Shown here: positions 6,701 through 8,284 of the stretch, piece by piece
Position numbering within the stretch: the stretch's first letter is position 1
How the letters are laid out: the number at the start of each line of letters is the position of its first letter
Source of the DNA: an uncultured Lachnospiraceae bacterium
GTDB lineage: Bacteria > Bacillota_A > Clostridia > Lachnospirales > Lachnospiraceae
Length of the DNA: 8,284 bases
NCBI GenBank assembly: GCA_902787595.1
Contig: CADAHD010000087.1
Span: 1-8,284, forward strand
Direction: 5' to 3'
Notes under the pieces: model-generated
What the model was told of the DNA's origin: nothing
What the model saw: the letters and a program-made list of their open reading frames with translations, nothing else
Databases searched by the model: none
Made by a program: the position numbers and the translations under genes

Positions 6701-8001
6701 TGATGACGGAAGATGAGAATGCCGGCGAGGAAGAGATAAAGCGCATCACAAAAGAGATACAGGCCATAGGAACCGATATGGGTCTGGATATGACGATGTC
6801 GGATATGTCTTCCGAGATGGATTCGCTGACCGGAGGATCGGGTCTTACGATAAATGTATACGGATCCGATATTGATGAGCTGACGCGTATAACCGGAGAG
6901 ATCTGCGATATTGTAAAAGGTGTCGAAGGTTATGAAGATGTATCCAACGGGCTTGAGGAAGCAGGAAAAGCCCTTCATGTGACTATCGATAAGAACAAAG
7001 CGATGGGCATGGGCCTGAGCGTGGTGCAGATCTATCAGGATATAAACCGCAAGCTTACACATTCAAAGAGCGCGGTGACCATAACAGTGGACGGCGTAGA
7101 CATGGATATAGTGGTGGTTGACGAGACCGATCCGCTTACCTATGAGAATCTGCTGGATTATACTTTTACGGTCGAAAAGGTCGATGAAGATAATGACACT
7201 ATCCATGAAGATCATAAGCTAAGCGAGTTTGCAAGCGTAGAAGTCAGGGATGAGGTCGACAGCATCAGGCGAAAGAACCAGAGCCGTTATATGACGGTAA
7301 CCGCTTCCGTGGGTGAAGGATACAATACCACCCTTCTTACCAGAAAACTTAAGCCGCTGCTGGATAATTACAAGCTTCCTTCCGGATACTCCATTGAACT
7401 GGCCGGTGAATATGATTCGGTTATGAACATGGTCAAGCAGATGGCGCTGGTAATGGTGCTGGGTCTTCTGATGGTCTACCTGGTAATGGTGGCGCAGTTC
7501 CAGAGCCTCTTAAGTCCCTTCATCGTGCTCTTTACCGTGCCTCTGGCGTTTACCGGCGGTTTCCTGGCGATGCTCGTGGCGCATGAGAATCTTTCGGTAA
7601 TAAGCATACTGGGTATCGTGGTGCTGATGGGTACGGTCGTTAATAACGGTATCGTGTTCGTGGATTATGCCAATCAGCTGCGCAAGGGTGGTCTGGACCG
7701 TACCACGGCTCTGGTGGCTACAGGCAAGACCCGTATGAGACCCATACTTATGACGGCGCTTACCACCATACTTGCGGAATCATATCTGATCATCGGCGAC
7801 GATATGGCTTCGCAGATGGGCCGCGGCATGGCTCTGGTTATTGCAGGCGGTCTGGCTTACGCCACACTGATGACCCTGTTCATAATCCCTGTAATGTATG
7901 ATATCCTGTTCAAGAGGGCGCCCCTGGATGTCGATACCGGAAGCGAGAGCCTGGACGATATCCCCGATGACGCTGCCGAATATTTAAAGACACAAGAGTA
8001 A
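3742..8001 (+). CDS. RND-family (AcrB/HAE-type) efflux permease with a long coiled-coil insertion
   Basis: This is an inner-membrane, ion-driven exporter of the resistance-nodulation-division superfamily; the substrate is unknown. Of its 1419 residues (classical members have about 1000-1070), the excess is one insertion at about 200-565. Order: TM1 (9-30); porter strand with DLLPNI (33-38) and YPGAS (49-53); insertion; resumption at AQN (579-581) and PAG (585-587); TM2-TM6 (about 697-858); TM7 (887-908); second porter domain (909-1225); TM8-TM12 (about 1230-1388). TM4 carries GIGMLVDNSIVVMEN. D771 matches the AcrB proton-relay D407, while D408 is replaced by N772 and the TM10 lysine K940 by N1301 (VVNNGIVFVDYA). 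The start has GAGGA 9 bases upstream (3728-3732) and TM1 begins in the first ten residues. The gene stands alone, between its own leader terminator and a large 3' hairpin; no membrane-fusion or TolC-type gene adjoins it. The short C-terminal tail is acidic and cytoplasmic. Confidence 0.93.
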   Translation: MEKFSVKKPFTVLVCVIIAIVLGVVSMTNMQLDLLPNISLPYLMVITTYPGASSEKIEAEICAPMEASLGTINGVKNVMSVCNENYGMVQLEFTDDTDLDSAMVKVSSALNTLQPYLPDDAGTPSIIEISTDMVASVYLAVSMEGMEMEQLSQYVRDNITPQYEKQNGVASVTTLGLVDKSVHVELNEEKIDKLNDRILATVDDAFADAMDQLNDAEKQLNDSQDTLDENRQKLDDSKKELEDGRKELNDSQKELEDGKKELEDGKKELADSKNDIANAEQELADKKNESNAQLADLSYQLDQASAQLAALKTQLTMDEAQLPLLKSGLKKVKEGLAKINEALDAISAAEAQGLTADNIDQLISELEQNIAAYELYIATLTPGTEEYETAVQTLEQMKTGLEQMKQLQPLLAQKETLESQKKELEEQQTSLETQIATVEATIKGLKSTISTTEEQVETAYKELEKGKLEAAETIASAEAQLAFGKTQLESAEAQLDGAEDQLETAQKQIDSGWDTLKDGEKQLKEGLEQLEDGQKQIDDGWSDYQDALKNFDKQKAEAMKSANADKLLTLETLTGLIYAQNFEMPAGYVDDTLDNSWLVKIGQNYEEVDELSDIVLTHINKVGDIKLGDVADISVIDNAKDSYVRLGSDKAVILSVFKSSTAGTNDLSKTIEAASAELTAANPGLHVTTLVDMGDYIDLIVKSVMQSMIIGAILAVVILAIFLKDVRPTLVVAISIPVSVLTALICMYFSGISLNMLSLSGLALGIGMLVDNSIVVMENIYRLRGYGIEAPRAAVQGTRQVAGSIIASTLTTVCVFLPMIFTSGLVRDLLAPMCLTIVFTLLASLLIAMTVVPASAFTLLKNSKPKEHPLFDKVMVLYEKALRFCLRFKILPIAIALGLLIFSVVMVLRMGIVVIPEMTMNQLQADITYPEEYTREEAYETTDKVIERMLQIKGLGTIGVMMGNGSALLVSEAGDNPDAFRHMSFMMMTEDENAGEEEIKRITKEIQAIGTDMGLDMTMSDMSSEMDSLTGGSGLTINVYGSDIDELTRITGEICDIVKGVEGYEDVSNGLEEAGKALHVTIDKNKAMGMGLSVVQIYQDINRKLTHSKSAVTITVDGVDMDIVVVDETDPLTYENLLDYTFTVEKVDEDNDTIHEDHKLSEFASVEVRDEVDSIRRKNQSRYMTVTASVGEGYNTTLLTRKLKPLLDNYKLPSGYSIELAGEYDSVMNMVKQMALVMVLGLLMVYLVMVAQFQSLLSPFIVLFTVPLAFTGGFLAMLVAHENLSVISILGIVVLMGTVVNNGIVFVDYANQLRKGGLDRTTALVATGKTRMRPILMTALTTILAESYLIIGDDMASQMGRGMALVIAGGLAYATLMTLFIIPVMYDILFKRAPLDVDTGSESLDDIPDDAAEYLKTQE
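4378..4608 (+). repeat. Eleven tandem 21-bp (7-codon) repeats, outgoing coiled-coil arm
   Basis: Residues 213-289 are eleven uninterrupted heptads beginning with Leu or Ile at 213, 220, 227, 234, 241, 248, 255, 262, 269, 276 and 283; typical units are LEDGKKE and LNDSQKE. The residue three places later is Ala, Gly or Ser in nine of eleven units. At DNA level neighbouring units are close copies (for example GGAACTGGAAGACGG at 4458-4472 and again 42 bp downstream), which points to growth by tandem duplication and makes the tract prone to length change. Confidence 0.85.
5161..5394 (+). repeat. Eleven 7-codon repeats plus a final Phe, returning coiled-coil arm
   Basis: Residues 474-551 carry a hydrophobic residue (Leu, Ile, Tyr or Phe) every seventh position at 474, 481, 488, 495, 502, 509, 516, 523, 530, 537, 544 and 551. 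The residue three places after each of the first eleven is Ala or Gly without exception. Typical units are LESAEAQ, LDGAEDQ and LEDGQKQ. The length equals that of the outgoing arm (eleven heptads), as expected if the two pack side by side in antiparallel fashion. Confidence 0.85.
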
Positions 8002-8006
8002 GCTTT

Positions 8007-8083
8007 AAAAGGGGTCAGACCCCATGAACAAGATATGAACTTTTCGTTCATATTCTGTTCATGGGGTCTGACCCCTTTTTTTT
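8007..8083 (+). terminator. Large composite hairpin, terminator of the RND gene and possible repeat element
   Basis: A 34-bp stem (8007-8040 with 8046-8079) contains one A-C mismatch and one G-U pair, has a 5-base loop TTTTC, and ends in eight T's (8076-8083). It starts 5 bases after the permease stop codon. Each arm contains a self-palindrome, GGGGTCAGACCCC (8011-8023) and GGGGTCTGACCCC (8063-8075), plus two ATGAAC/GTTCAT units. The size and nested symmetry exceed what termination needs and resemble dispersed palindromic (REP/MITE-like) elements. Termination is well supported; the mobile-repeat interpretation is inference. Confidence 0.85.
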
Positions 8084-8084
8084 A

Positions 8085-8113
8085 TTGAAAAAATGGCCTC
8101 CGAGCCATATAAT
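8085..8113 (+). promoter_or_regulatory. Sigma-A promoter of the last gene
   Basis: TTGAAA (8085-8090), exactly 17 bases, then a perfect TATAAT (8108-8113); transcription should begin near 8120. It begins one base after the T-tract of the preceding terminator, so the last gene is a separate transcription unit. Short inverted repeats overlap it: TGGC/GCCA (8094-8097 with 8104-8107) and AGCC/GGCT (8103-8106 with 8116-8119). They are too short to claim as an operator. Confidence 0.8.
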
Positions 8114-8170
8114 TAGGCTATGTGTTCTTACCGGAAAGACGGACCTGATGAAAATCATTAATAATACCCA

Positions 8171-8176
8171 AGGAGG
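8171..8176 (+). promoter_or_regulatory. Ribosome binding site fixing the start of the last gene
   Basis: A perfect AGGAGG stands 8 bases before the ATG at 8185. It decides between that ATG and an earlier one at 8148, which has no comparable site. Confidence 0.85.
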
Positions 8177-8184
8177 AATATCTG

Positions 8185-8284
8185 ATGGATAATCTGGACC
8201 TGATGAAAAAAGGTACAAAGAAGATGCTGGAGCGTATCGATGCACTCAAGAGGGAGGGTACCGAGGAGTATGAGTTTCAGCCGC
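8185..8284 (+). CDS. N-terminus of an unrecognised protein (3' end outside window)
   Basis: Thirty-three codons are visible before the window ends: a charged, probably helical start, MDNLDLMKKGTKKML, continuing ERIDALKREGTEEYEFQP. There is no signal peptide or membrane segment in this part, so a cytoplasmic protein is likely. The fragment is too short to assign a family. It has its own promoter and a strong ribosome binding site and is not co-transcribed with the permease unless the large hairpin is read through. Confidence 0.75.
   Translation, partial: MDNLDLMKKGTKKMLERIDALKREGTEEYEFQP

Noticed and set aside
6319..7062. Minus-strand 247-codon open frame
   Set aside because: It is antisense to the TM6-TM7 region and second porter domain of the permease, with His/Arg-rich composition and no ribosome binding site.

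Overview
The window looks like the chromosome of a low-to-mid GC anaerobic Gram-positive of the Bacillota, most plausibly a rumen or gut Lachnospiraceae-type bacterium. The grounds are strong AGGAGG-type ribosome binding sites, sigma-A promoters with TATAAT boxes, strong hairpin-plus-U-tract terminators, frequent ATA isoleucine codons, a single-gene phosphoketolase of the bacterial type, and an RND permease with no adaptor or outer-membrane-channel gene beside it. The taxon is inferred from these traits and was not proved by any search.

Layout from left to right. (1) Bases 1-789 (+) are the 3' part of an AT-rich gene for an unrecognised, probably extracytoplasmic protein, closed by a perfect 13-bp hairpin terminator at 821-854. 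(2) A convergent gap (790-1025) holds that terminator and the terminator of the next gene. (3) Bases 1026-3407 (-) are a complete xylulose-5-phosphate/fructose-6-phosphate phosphoketolase (793 aa). (4) A 334-bp divergent regulatory region (3408-3741) contains the phosphoketolase start signals, a TTGTGAA-N6-TTCACAA palindrome with an extra half-site, an AACGGA-N4-TCCGTT inverted repeat overlapping the -35 of an extended -10 promoter for the rightward gene, and a strong intrinsic terminator in the leader of that gene. (5) Bases 3742-8001 (+) are a 1419-aa AcrB/HAE-type RND permease with a coiled-coil insertion of about 365 residues in its first extracytoplasmic domain. (6) Bases 8007-8083 form a 34-bp near-perfect hairpin ending in eight T's and built from nested GGGGTCAGACCCC palindromes. 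(7) A textbook promoter (8085-8113) and an AGGAGG site start a last gene at 8185 that runs off the window.

The genes do not form one pathway. Phosphoketolase is central carbon metabolism: it splits sugar phosphates to acetyl phosphate. The RND protein is a membrane exporter of unknown substrate. Each appears to be its own transcription unit, set off by terminators. The most unusual element is the RND permease. Its insertion consists of two equal-length, very regular heptad arms in which position a is Leu/Ile and position d is almost always Gly, Ala or Ser, placed where Gram-negative homologues grow the docking domain that meets the adaptor and outer-membrane channel. It may be a built-in stalk or wall-spanning structure replacing the missing partners.
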